Positions 24,740 through 37,400 of a stretch of DNA of 64,000 nucleotides are shown piece by piece (within the stretch, counting starts at the first letter, position 1; each line of letters begins with the position of its first letter). The position numbers and the translations under genes are program-made. This DNA comes from Diadema setosum (Eukaryota; Echinodermata; Echinoidea; Diadematoida; Diadematidae): NCBI RefSeq assembly GCF_964275005.1, contig NC_092697.1:19504138-19568137 (forward strand). The letters are read 5' to 3'. The notes beneath the pieces were generated by a model. It was not told the DNA's origin. It worked only from the letters and a program-made list of their open reading frames with translations, and searched no databases.

Positions 24740-25070
24740 AGAGGATTTTAAAGATTCTTTTTTTTTGGGGGGGGGGGAGGGGAGCTGGGGTCTCACGGGG
24801 AGCATGGTGCCTATTTGCAAAAATTGAGATCATATCCCCCTATGGATGCTACCTGCCAAGTTTGGTGAAAATCCATCAGTATGTTTTTCAAAAGAAGATG
24901 AAAATGTATACTCCAAGGCACCCCTGGATCCACAATGTACAAACTTGAAACTACACTCATCAATGTACTAACTCGTAGTATTAACTTACCTCTATTACTT
25001 CTGGTTCTACAGAAGAAGATTTTTAAACATTCCTTTTTTTTCTGGGAGGGGGCGACAAAATACATTATCG
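24740..25070 (+). repeat. Family B internal-unit fragment
   Basis: Shares GGATGCTACCTGCCAAGTTT, AGAAGATGAAAATGTA and the following GTACAAACTTGAAACTAC block with 41.2-42.4 kb. Confidence 0.7.
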
Positions 25071-25482
25071 TGTCAGAAATGATACTGGCAATAGCACTGC
25101 AACTTATACAAGTGCCACTATCATAGCTGGTGATGTGAAGGATAACAATAACAACGAGTTGAAACTCGTCACTAAAGACGAGTTGGTGATACGCTGGGTT
25201 GATATTAGATACCGGTCATTCGTGGTCGACAACGAAAAGAATGTGCATATGAAACGTTATCTAAAAAGAGTAAAAAAATAATCAAAAACAAAAGTGTCCT
25301 GCGAGCATCGATCCCTCAAATGCGTGCATGCGAAACCGTTACTCAAACCAGGGGGAAGAAGTCAATGCCCACTCAACAAACGTGGCCGCGTGAAAATGTA
25401 TTGTATTGCTAGACGGCAATGCGGCCTTGTAAGGACTGATGGCGCTATGCCATTTCTGGCAACTGGGGAAAAATACGTCCCG

Positions 25483-25590
25483 TAGACATAACACGTAAAA
25501 TCGGCTTCATACCTTGCCTTTAATCACAATTTTCAGTGTGATGACGTCATCAAATGACAAAACTAACACACGGACTTGAAAGACAATTGT
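25483..25590 (+). repeat. Family D fragment
   Basis: Matches 26165-26290: AGACATAACACGTAAA, ACCTTGCCTTTAATCACAAT and GATGACGTCATCAAAT. Confidence 0.65.
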
Positions 25591-25826
25591 TCAAAGTACA
25601 ACATATCCGCCGTCATTATATACTATGATCAATTTGACAAACTCAACCTGCAAAATTTTGCAGCAGTCGAAGCAATGTGGTTTCCAACACAAAACAAAGG
25701 GATATTGTATGTATGTGTGTGTGTGTGTGTGTGCGTATGACGTGATTTCTACATGGACGAAGGTGTAATTACTCCATTGAAGAAAAAAAAGTAGAAGATA
25801 GAAGTACATGTATTTTGTTTCGTGTT

Positions 25827-25903
25827 CTTGTGGGGCTCGAACTCGCACGTGGGCAACTTCACGCCAGAGAAGCCGTCTTTAACCTCTCAGCTATACGTCT
25901 CGA
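25827..25903 (-). mobile_element. tRNA-like sequence
   Basis: Minus strand shows TATAGCTGAGAGGTTAAAG (box A-like) and GAGTTCGAGCC (box B-like). The cloverleaf is poor; probably a SINE head. Confidence 0.45.
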
Positions 25904-26149
25904 CGAGGAAAGTTAGTGGAACGTAAGCTTATATGTGAACGGTAATTTAGGAATCGTTTCGTCCACATTCCATTCTCATTTTCAGATTTCAGCTGCAAAA
26001 TTTTTAACCTAATGAGGAGATTTGAAAATATAAAATGCATGATTACTGCAGCTTATTGTCTCAACTACTACATACTTAAGTTTCAGAGGAAATGGAGCAA
26101 AATCAGCTGACGTAATGGTGCTTGAGCGTTATCAAGTCAACGCATGGTT

Positions 26150-27182
26150 AAAAAAAAAAAAAAATCACCTCCCATAGACATAACACGTAAACTCGGCTGA
26201 TTTTGATACCTTGCCTTTAATCACAATTTCCAGTATGATGACGTCATCAAATTTCAAAACAATGACATGGACTTGAAAGAGAAGTACAACATATCTGAAT
26301 TTGGGATACTATTAAGCTAAAACAACAGAGATACCAGCAAATGAATGTCAGAAACAGTACCTCAAAAGATATAATTCCACTTTTTTGATTTCAGATGACG
26401 ATATGACGTCATAGAGCATATATGGAAATATTGATACTTGAAATGTTATTTACAATTCATATGCTTTTGTAATATGCAATAAAAACATAGGGTCAACGGA
26501 CGTTTTAAAGAGCTATGGCGAAATAAACAAAGACATGTTTTTTTCACTATATTTGCACATAGACGCGCAGGCGAAATTTGAACTTTGACGCAAGTGCATT
26601 GCTTTGTTAGTGGTCAAAATCGATCAGAAATCAATTGATATTGTTCCTGGATGTATCAAGAATCAAAATCGGTCGGAAAAAGTGATCTTTCAATTAGCTG
26701 ACGCGCTGTGCGCGCGAAAACGCGCGGACGGACGCGCACTAGCGGAATTATTTGAAACGCTCAAAATTGTCTGAAACTTCGAGATTTCCAATTAGGAAGT
26801 CGTTTTGAGCATTTTAAAATTTTGGCACGCACGTAATGATGACCTGAGTAATTAGCATAGAAAACTAAGATCAAGCGTGACCTGAACTTTATATCCACCG
26901 AAAATGATTAAGATATGACATTTAGTTATGAAGTTATGATCGATCATGTGAAAATCACAAAATGGCGCCTAGATGACGTCAGAGATGTGTTATTGTCATG
27001 AAAATGTTATTGTGGCTAGATATTGTCATGTTTATGTTGACTGAAAATTTCACGTTATTCCGTCATGTCATTGTTGAGATATAGACGACACAAAATTGTC
27101 CAGAAAGAAAGAAGAATAAAAAAAAAATAAAGGAAGATATTAGCTAACACACTAGGTGATACGCTGATAGCGTATCACCTAA
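26150..27182 (+). repeat. Family D repeat ending in a perfect 12-bp hairpin
   Basis: Contains several TGACGTCA-type sites and ends AGGTGATACGCT-GAT-AGCGTATCACCT followed by AA. A fragment sharing CATAACACGTAAA and GATGACGTCATCAAAT lies at 25483-25590. The 3' hairpin followed by CTAA recalls a Helitron end (CTRR), but no Rep/helicase or 5' TC end was identified. Confidence 0.6.
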
Positions 27183-28117
27183 GTATGACTATGTTGATAA
27201 TAGCTTGAATGTCACGTATATGCTGTCACTTTGTGAAATTTAGGTAATCTATTGGAAGTGACCAGAGGTTTAGTCTAACAGCTCATTTTTATCACAAAGC
27301 TGTAAGAATACAAATTACTCTACTTTCGGCATTGTCTCAACAACATTTTTTTTTTCAACTTTGAACATGTTGCAAAATGATAATTATTTCTACAATAAGT
27401 CACCATCTCGTCACCAAATAAAACCTAATATTCACACATTGCAAATATTGCCCCAAACACACATCTGTAAAGACGAGTACATAATCAAATTATTTTCGTG
27501 AAGTAGACAACTTCGATGTACAGGTGTTTTCACGTGTTTTTTGAAGTTTACACTTGAAACCATGAACAGCGTAACTAATACACGTGCAACAACCTTTGAG
27601 CAATGGAGCCGTGGACCATCAAAGGGGAAATAATATGTGATGCGCCGCCTCTCCTTAACATTGCGCAAGGAAGAAAGTTCGGCACCCGTCACAAGCAAGA
27701 AAACTCAGGGACTTTCGTGAAAACTAACCAGTATATCACAGCAACATAATTATTAAGTGTCAGCAGCCATTCTGATACCATTAACCAAATGAATACAATC
27801 ATACGCGAGGCCGACTGCAACAGCCAACAGCCACCGTCACACTTTCTTTGCCAAGTTGGGAGGATATAATCTGATGCAATATTCATTTCGAATACTTGCC
27901 CCTTTTAGAGGGGGAGGTGTCTTGGAAGGTACTTATCCAACTATGGTACCGGGATATTTTGCGTGTGTGAATTTTTGAATTCGTCGGAGAACGATCTCGC
28001 AAATATTAAAATATGATGTACGTGATAGGTGATTTTCTTGACATCTCGTCGTATGCCTCGTTCTCGTCGCTGACAAGTTCCTGGCTCCTGGTTCGTGGTT
28101 ATTCACAGTGTCGAACA
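27183..28117. other. No recognised gene
   Basis: Small ORFs on the minus strand lack recognisable similarity. Confidence 0.35.
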
Positions 28118-28871
28118 AACAGTTGCTTCCATGCCGACCCTTCTGTTGATCATTCTATGATATAGGCTTCTAGGTTGTTCACGAATATTTTTCGGTGGTT
28201 GCTTCCACAACGGATCTTTCTTCCGCTGCACTCATACTGACAATAATACGATAATAATTACGATATTCAGCGTGGATCTCCTACTGAAATTTTCCATATG
28301 TTTTTTTTTTTCTTAATTTTCATCAACTGATGTCATCGCACAAGACATCGTTATGGCTTTCCCACTGCTACATTCTAACTCCTCTCGTGTGATCGACGCG
28401 TGAAAATTACTTTCCTAAAGTGCGTCTTCCCGACGTCGAATGCAGTCATCGTCATCGGCTTTACCTCCATTTACCATAACCATAAGGGAACATTTTCTCT
28501 TTTTGTCAGCGTCGTCGCAAACTTGGCCCCATCCAGTATGTTTTTTGTGTCTCGCGATCAGATGGATTCAAAAACCATTCCACGCGATACCGAGTACTGA
28601 ATACCTGTTGCACATTCACTTCTTTTTTCACATACACATTTCGTTAGTGGGTTTTACACATCCCTTTTAACATTCCTTCGGTTTATAGACTTGCGAAAAG
28701 TCACATTTTAAAGTACATCAAATCTAGATCAAAATTCCAGGAAAATGCCTGACAATACGTCGCATTCCTTACATGACGTAATGATAACTGCATTTTTTTT
28801 TTTGGAAAGAGCAAGGAGATACAAATATACGTGATAGATATACGACGACATAAATATTTCCGATAAGTACG
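28118..28871. other. Region 3' of the ST8Sia gene
   Basis: This stretch probably includes the 3' UTR of the minus-strand gene. I see no repeat, RNA gene or convincing ORF in it. Confidence 0.35.
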
Positions 28872-29104
28872 TTATCTGCATGATCCACCGTGCAGACGTA
28901 GCACCCCCAAATTGTGCAGCTGTAGCAGGAGCGAGAACTCGTCATTCATCGAGTGCACTTTCTTGGCCTTAGAGACAGTCTCATTGTCAAAGTAATGATA
29001 TGGTACCTCGATCTCTTTGTCATTATAACGCGTCAGGAAAGGCCAGAACCCGAAGAGATTTAGCTCGTTGCAGACTTGTATTGCACTCATTACCAAGTAG
29101 AATC
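28872..29104 (-). CDS. ST8Sia coding exon 8 (motifs S, III, VS and stop)
   Basis: A 233-base terminal exon with acceptor ATCAACAG. It encodes the rest of motif S ([23 protein letters not shown]), motif III (YHYFD), motif VS (H-x4-E) and ends [15 protein letters not shown]; the near-terminal Cys is conserved in the family. No clear minus-strand AATAAA was found just below it, so the 3' UTR end is undefined. Confidence 0.95.
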
Positions 29105-29467
29105 CTGTTGATTCGAAATAAGATCAAGCATTAACAATAGAATTACGGGCAAACATGTGTGGTTATCAAGCTTAAGCCTCATTTAAAATGGTCATATATT
29201 TCAAACGAATATTGAAATTGCGTCAACATTCCACTACGTTAACTCATATTCCGCAAATTTAAAAAAAAAAAAAACTAGAAATGTCGCTATGGCGACTTGT
29301 ATGCCTCCGCCATAATGCATGGTTCTCCTAGTAGGCTCTATAGTACGTCTTGACAATGTGTGCTGACAGTGTACCATAACTGGTAAAATATCAAAATGAC
29401 AGGTTTGTCTCAAATGTGTTCAATGTTCACTTTCCTTGAACTAGATTTAATTGGATGGATGACAAAA

Positions 29468-29516
<49 letters not shown>

Positions 29517-32500
29517 TCAGGTATTGGGGATTTGAGAATTTTTATTTAACTTTTGACCGTTTTATAAGTTTATGCATTGAGTAATTTTCAAGGTATGGAG
29601 AAAAAAGTGTCACTTCAGCAATAAATAGTAAAATGATAACATTTAACATGGCCTTTTACCCTTGACCTTTGACCCTATGGCCCTCAAATTCCCAGGAAAA
29701 TCACTGTCAGGTAGAACATGCATGTACTAAGTTTTATGATGATACCTTGAGTATCATCAGCAGTTATCATAAGTTGCTTCATCAAGTTTTGAGTTATCAC
29801 ATAAACATAAATTTCAGGATTTGACCTTGATCTTTGACTTTTGACCTCTGTCCAATTTCACTCAAAAACTATTCAAGTAATTGTCCCATCATGCATCATC
29901 CTCGGACAAAGTTTGGTGAAATTTGCGTGATGCAGTCTTGAGTTATCACGTAGATACAATTTCATGATTTTGACCTTGACCTTTGGCCTTTAGTAGATTT
30001 CACCAAAAATCTAATCAAGTAATTGCCCCATCATACTTCATACTTAGACCGCGTTTGGTAAAATTCCAGTCAATATTACTCAAATCGCGTAAACGAATAC
30101 GGACGGACGTACGGACGACGGACAACCTGAAAACATAATGCCTCCGGCACCACTTCGTGGCGGAGGCATTAAAAAAAATGGATGTATATATTGGATGTGC
30201 ATGGAAAAACGGTCATTTGTGGAATTCAGATATATCTGCTTTTTCTAAGAAAAAAAGTCTTATTTTCTCATTAAAATACAGAATTAAGTGGTATAAGATG
30301 CCTTTTGTGCTCTTGTCAGTTCAATTTTGCACTGAGCTCATATTATCAATGCTTGATTTTTCTAAAAGGGCAATACAGTATTTGCATTTTTTCTGAATAT
30401 TTTCATGCTTTTTATCAAAAATAAAATATCGTTTACTTCGTATTTCCCCTTATGGCTGGATATAGCGTTATACAAACATAATATTTATGTAGTGCTGGTT
30501 ATACACATTGTATAAATACATTAACACAATGGAGCACGTGTTTCTTCAGCACATTTCTTTCGTCAGTATTTTACCAAGACGAGGAAGTTTACCTGTTGAC
30601 AGCCTTCTTGTTAATGATCGTTCGGCCCAAAATTTCAGTGATTGCTCGAAATGGGTCGGGTATCCACAGACGACCTTTGGATCCGAGCCTTTATTTGCTT
30701 TCACAGCTCTGTATGAAGCCGGGAAGAAAGCTGGCATTCCTAGGCACGGAACCCATATATAACCCCTGTAGTTCGACAATGCTTTATTGAATGATGCGTG
30801 GTACTTGCTGTTGGCCAAGCTGCCATGCCTGTAAAATGATTTCGATATTTACTTTCTGTTGACAGCACATGTGATATTACTACAGGAACAACATAATAAG
30901 AATCACAAATCAGACACATGTACATCATTAATATCATCGATGATTTAATATGCATACGATATTACTGACAAAATCAGAATTATCTTCCAAACTAAAACGG
31001 AGTTAACATTGTTGCTCCTGTTTGTAGTTGTTCAATTCTAATGGGAAACTGACTCTTTCTCATTTTTCTTTGTGATCTTTGTCTTACAATGATCTTCACA
31101 GTGACACATTTGTGTGGTATGTAATATAAAAATCAGTGTAGTAATAATTTTCGTGATTTTAAACAATCTCAATCCATTATTTTTCATTGTGCGTCATCAA
31201 TACGATTACAGTTCCAGAACAGTAAAAGCGGATAAAATCAATGTGAATACGCCCAACTGCTTTTGCTACCAAACCAGCAACCAATGTAGACAATATAGAA
31301 ACGGTAAGTTTAATATATTCATTATCTGTCTTAGGAATTTCAATGTCGTAATGTTTCACAACAGGAATGTGAAATTATAAAGAATCTTCAAGAACATGAA
31401 ATCGCATCTCCATCATTGGAGGTGCAGAGACCTATCCCTTTGTGAGGAAATTCAGATTTTGAAAATTTTTGGGTCATCTCAGCTGCTAATTCGTTGCTAG
31501 TCTCAGTTTCAAGCTAAATATGAAGGGAACGAAGTTGGCTGTGATAGTTTCTCTTTTTTTACATTTATGAAACTCTTACATAATCTTAATTTACATATCA
31601 GTCTCATATCTCTCAGATATAACCGCAGGGGCAGACTTGTCACATTCGGCTTGCTCAATGATGGAAGGTTTGAAAAATCTTACCTTCGGGTTACAATACT
31701 GGGATTCATTGTTGTAAAATTACTCTTGGATCCAGCATCTTCCTTGAAAGGTCCTAACGTTGCTAGGTTGCAACTTCAAAAAAAGAAAGAAACAAAGAAA
31801 CAAACAGACAAATAAACCAGGATTGAGCGCGATATTAAATGTTCAGCAGTTCATGGCAGTCACAGGGGGTTTAAGTGTAACACTAAAGAGAAATGTACTA
31901 CTGTAAAGATCCCAGTCTCTCAAACTTTTCTTAGTTCCACCATAGCATTTAAGAAACTGTTTATTCCTCTAAGTTATCTTGAACATGGTGTGAAACTTCA
32001 TTTGAATTTGTATGATCAGTACCATGTTCTATTTTTTCTATCTAACACGACTCAGCCAAACACAACGTGTACAAAAATAAATGGTACTTTGGCATGCAAG
32101 AGACAAAATGAACGACATGGCCTAGGCGTGTATTGTCTATTCTTACCGAAAGACGAAATCATTGCTGTCTATTGCCGTCCCGCAGTGGCTGCCTCTCAGC
32201 AACCCGCTATTCCCAACGATGGCGCACGATTTGAATCGTTTCGTCAAGGAAAAGGGATTCGTCTTGCAAGTAATGACACACAAACAGTAGAATAACGCTT
32301 TTGTTTAAAAACGGATTAAAAAAAAACAAACGTATATATCTAATAGTACGTAAAGAAAGGAAATCCCGTTCATCGGAACACAAACTGTTAAGTCCCCTTT
32401 ACACTTTCCTTATCACGGATCCGGTGTTCCAGCGTGCGAAATCACAATACCTATTTTCATCTCAGTGCCGGTGTGGATGCGTTCCTAGCTGAGTATACAC

Positions 32501-34403
32501 GGACAAGTACGGTGTCTACACAAATAGACAATTTAGCAACGCGGACCACATCAGAAACGTGCACGTCGCTAACGAGGATATCAAGGAAGAGCACGGATAC
32601 CCAATGGGCTTCTTTACAGTCATTACGCTAAAACCCAAACCCAAAGAACAATGTGGATTGAGTGAAAGCAGCAACATTAGTGGAACACATCAGTGAAAGT
32701 CTAACTAAATCGGACAATCGATGCAAAAGTTATAAAATTTCAAAGTTTTGTTTTTGTAATCACTGGATAAGGAGGCTACAGAGTTCCTGACGTCATGGTT
32801 TCTTCAATTTGAAAATTTCGCCTGCTGGTTGACATATTTATGGAATTGCCCTAAAACGACCGTTAAAATGTTTAGATTTTCTGGTCAAAAAAAAAATAGA
32901 AACTTAGTCGCATTTCAGTGAAATCGGTGGTTTTGATTGCTTTTGTTGTCAGACGGGAGTAACTTCATGGCATAGTCATTTATTGACGGGTTTCTGGAAA
33001 TATTTTCAGGGCCTTATCACCCGTAGTTAAAGTTCCATCTCAGTGGCGGGTGAACTACATGTACATGTAATCGTATGGACCGAAAACGTAACGTGCCACT
33101 ACTGTTGCACGCGATAGGTATACCATACGCATCTACTAGCTAGTACCGGGTAATAGCCGCAAGTAGTGTTTGTAGCCAGTAAGTCTTGCTTCATCTGCTG
33201 GACATGTTGTCTTGAGTACGGTCGACACGGGGGACAGAAAAAATGGGTTCGGATCTCGAAAAAAACAAATCTGGTTTCAAACTCCGTACGTCACCAATTT
33301 CCGTTAATCTGGTATTCGATTCCTAGAGATATTTGTTCACGCAATAGCCTGTCCTCATTTAAGAAATTTCTGAAAATATACCTTCTAGCAAATCACACAT
33401 AGTCAATCTATCATATCATTTGTCTTATGTTTTTGTTTTGTTTTGTTATGTTATGTTATGTTTTGTTGTATTTGTTGGTTTTCTGTCCATGAAAACCAAC
33501 AAATACAACAAAACATAACATAACATAACATAATTCTGTCACTTTGTGACTTAAAAATCAATTAGTTTGTGCATACTCGTAAGGGAACTTACTTCACAAG
33601 GCCTTTTTGGCTTTATTCAAGTTTCTCTTTTTTTCATTTTCACTGTTATATGTAAATGATTGATTATCTTTTTGTGTATTGTAAAATCCAATACTGTTGT
33701 ATTGTTTTATCCGAAAATGAAATGAATAAACGAATTGAATTGAATTGAATTGAAACTTACCTTGAAGTTTTCTTTAGATGTGTAATCTTCCAGATTATTG
33801 ACTACAGTTCCTTAATACCTTACCCTAAGCAGCTTGAATTCATAGTGTCGACAAGTAGAAGTAGGCCTATATGCTGACATGTCGCCTGAGAAGGATATAT
33901 TGTTTTTTTCAATAATCAAATGAGCGCCTACAAGGACAAGTCATTAATTGTCATCATTTCGGAGATATCAGTGTAGACAACGTAGATATCCGTGTAAAGA
34001 ACACGAAGGGACCCAGTTGTCTCCGTGCACTTCCTTGATGTCTGTGTTAGCTCCGTATACTTTTCCGATGTTGTCCACTTTATTACCTTGTCTATCCGTG
34101 TAGACACACACTGGGATAGTATCCACACCGGCAGTGAGAGAAAATCGGGATGTTGCACGCTGGGATACCACAGATTACTATATCCGTGTTGATCCGTGAA
34201 GTGATCCGTGGAAGTGAAAAGGGGGCTTAAGAGGGGATTTAGGAAAGCGAAAGAGCTGTAAATGGTAGTAATGAATGTCATCTTCATTTCTGTTTTTGAA
34301 CACATCACTATAAGAATTTGTCGCATTTACAAACTGTATATTAGATTTCAGATGAAAAAACAAAAAGAGAAAATGAGTCAAATAAAATGTATTACAAGTT
34401 TGT

Positions 34404-34458
<55 letters not shown>

Positions 34459-37400
34459 TATTCATATATATATATGTATATATATATTGGCCCACCTCAT
34501 CTCCCAAAAAAATTCAAACATGGTTTATTTCTTATTCGGTTCCGATAATTTCTAAATTTTGTTGAGACGACATGATTTCTTTTCCGGGGTATTTTCTTAC
34601 ACTTCTTTCCTATGACTTTGTTGAAAAGTGCCAGATTCTAAAATTTATAGTCAGGCCAGGAAAAAAAAAAACATTTTATTAGTAGATTACAATCATAGGC
34701 AGCTTAAGAGTAAGAAGCATAGATCGACATATCAAGCTGGGTCATTACCCAGCCGAGTGTTATTCAATGAGCTACCAACTGCAACTATACGCATGTAGAA
34801 CGCACGGACGCTCCACACATTGCACCGATAAGCGATCACGTAGACGATAAGCCATATTGATAAGCGCCACCTATATATATAACTAACTGGAGCTTTTGAA
34901 TAGAAGTACGAAGGCGGGAGAGATGGAGACTTTGTCTAAATATTCGTAATTTTGACACTAAATGTTACTCACCTTCGGTAGCCTGTTGTAGAAATCGGAT
35001 GATATGGTGACTTCTTTTTTCGACTTAGTACTATATACATATTTAATCTTCTCCTGACGCTTCACGTTTGTTTGAGTCATCACAAAGTACTCTGCGCTCA
35101 GTTTCTCGTGATATTCAGTTACCTCAGTTCTGGACGTACATTAAATCAAAGAAAAACCGGGCAAACATGTGTCATTTGGGGGAGAACGTTCAGAATGACA
35201 TCACAGTATAGGAGTACATGCTAGAAAACATTCCGCACAGTGGACGCCCTTACAGTGGTATCGGTTTGCCCATTATCACTTGTCAACGAACTCTGTCAAC
35301 TTGACTGGGAGCATTATTATCAATGACACCACTCTAAAGCTGCAATGGTTAACAGTGAAACACGTCCAGGACAGGCTGAAAGATTCAAGAGAATATATTA
35401 ATATTGATGTCATAGCACATTAACAGTAAATATCAAATCCAGTACCCAATGTGGCTGAAGTTTATTCCGTAATTTTTTTTTTTAAATAATAGGGAGCTGA
35501 ATACTATCGATTGATATCTAAACGAACACAAAACCTCAACAAATCTCTGGCAGACAAATATCTACTACATTTTTGCTCCGACCAATGAAACTGCAAGTTC
35601 GCTCTGCGATCAAGTTATGGTTAATTTCTTGTAGTTAAGGCTGATGACATTACGTTGGGAATATACACATCATCGAGAATCTATTTACTTAATATTTGTG
35701 TAAACATAATTACACAGATAATAAAAACATGATAGATACAAAGCAAAACATTCCGGAATCACCATAAGTAGGCCTAGTACCAATTCTTGGTACCTATTCC
35801 ATACCTATTTCAGAAAGACGAAATGAAGAGGCCTGCCAAGTTAATATTTTACATAATTAATGAGGTCACATAGGTATGAATACCGGCTGATAAAAACTGC
35901 AATTACTATTGCACGGTTTAAGGAAACAATAAATTGTATTCCCAATAGCTAAACTGAAAAAGAATATTGGTTTTGTTAATGATGTCTTCTATTCTACATT
36001 CGAGATATATGAATGAAATGCAAATCCCTAATTTCAGGTACATTTAAAGGACTAGCGATTTTATTTCATTTTATTTCGTTTTATTACCGAATACTTGCAA
36101 AGATTCGTCGTAAACGCAGCCATAATATTTTCACCAATGTCTTAGTCGTACACGGGCAAGACTTCGGTTACTCTACAGTGAACAGATACGGTAATTTCAT
36201 TAAGCTCTCGTTCTAAAAATGCCGAAGACAACAATGTAACACAGCAGACAAGATGAGAGAGAAATAATAAGGATGGTCAAGTAATCAAAGTGATTACAAA
36301 GCTTTCTCACCTCAGAGCATCAATGTTGGTGACATTGATAGTCCAGTTTTTCATTAACAGTGTTTCATAAAGATAAAGTTGTTGATCGCTCGTGTCTTTA
36401 AAGTTCCACAAGGCACCAGTTAGAGAATTCTTCATTCTGAAATGCAATGCACAGATGCAGCCTATACAGTATATGTCCCCCTAAAAAATTACAATCAGAT
36501 TTTTGCATTGATAACTATCAATATGATTAAATTGTCTAAATGCTACTTCAGGGTCTTAAAAATACAACATTTAGCTATATTTTGCAGAAGACCCCATTCA
36601 ATCTGGTTAAGTGGTTACAGAAAAGTGAGGATTGTTGTAAAGCATGTCATGGGTCTGATTTTTCCAAATTTGGCATTTGGATGATCTTGGAACTGCATAA
36701 TGTGTGAAGACAATGGACGGAACTTGGAGGGAAGGGATTCCTGACATGCTCTTCCAAATTCCTCATTTCTCTTTGAACACTGAAGCAAATCGGATGGGGC
36801 TTTTTGTAAGATGTGGGTAAAAAGTTTTAGTTTCATACGATGAAATTGTATTTGGAGTTATCGTGGCAAAGGTTCCCGTTGTCAATTTTTTGGAGGGGAC
36901 ATACGGTACATTAACAAATTACAGAAACTGCACAACATTCAAAAGCACAGCCACAGGTAGTCAACATTGATGTATAAAAGAGGCTGATTCCATCCCCCAT
37001 CCCCCCTGTCACAGGGCGCTCGGTCTCTCTGCTCGTGTTTTGCCTTCGGTAGCGATCTTCAATTCGATCTCTTTGAGAGTCTGTTGATGCTCTCTTTCTT
37101 TTTGTCGCTCATCTCTTTCTCTATCTTTTGCATCAACTACCTTTTGCCGCTCCTCCCGAGCGAATGCCAACAAATCCTCTCCCGAAAGGCCTACCTCTTT
37201 ACCCATTTCAAGATATGGTTTCAAATCCATTTTGAAAATATCGGGCCGAAAATACCAAAGTGTTATAAACACGAGATGCAGTCAGTAGGATAGCTTTACC
37301 AGTTTAACACGTATGATTATTACAGTTACAAAAACCACATTTGTTTCCTCTCAGATTCAAGCCTTAAAATTTCCTCTTTGCTTATACTTTAATATGGGCA

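Noticed and set aside
31100..31320. Plus-strand exon-like stretch (SRTVKADK...[10 protein letters not shown]) with AG and GT borders
   Set aside because: It lies inside minus-strand ST8Sia intron 6 and no second exon joins in phase; chance splice-like sites.
31990..32295. 101-codon plus-strand ORF
   Set aside because: The minus strand here is ST8Sia exon 5 with sialylmotif L; the plus frame is a shadow.
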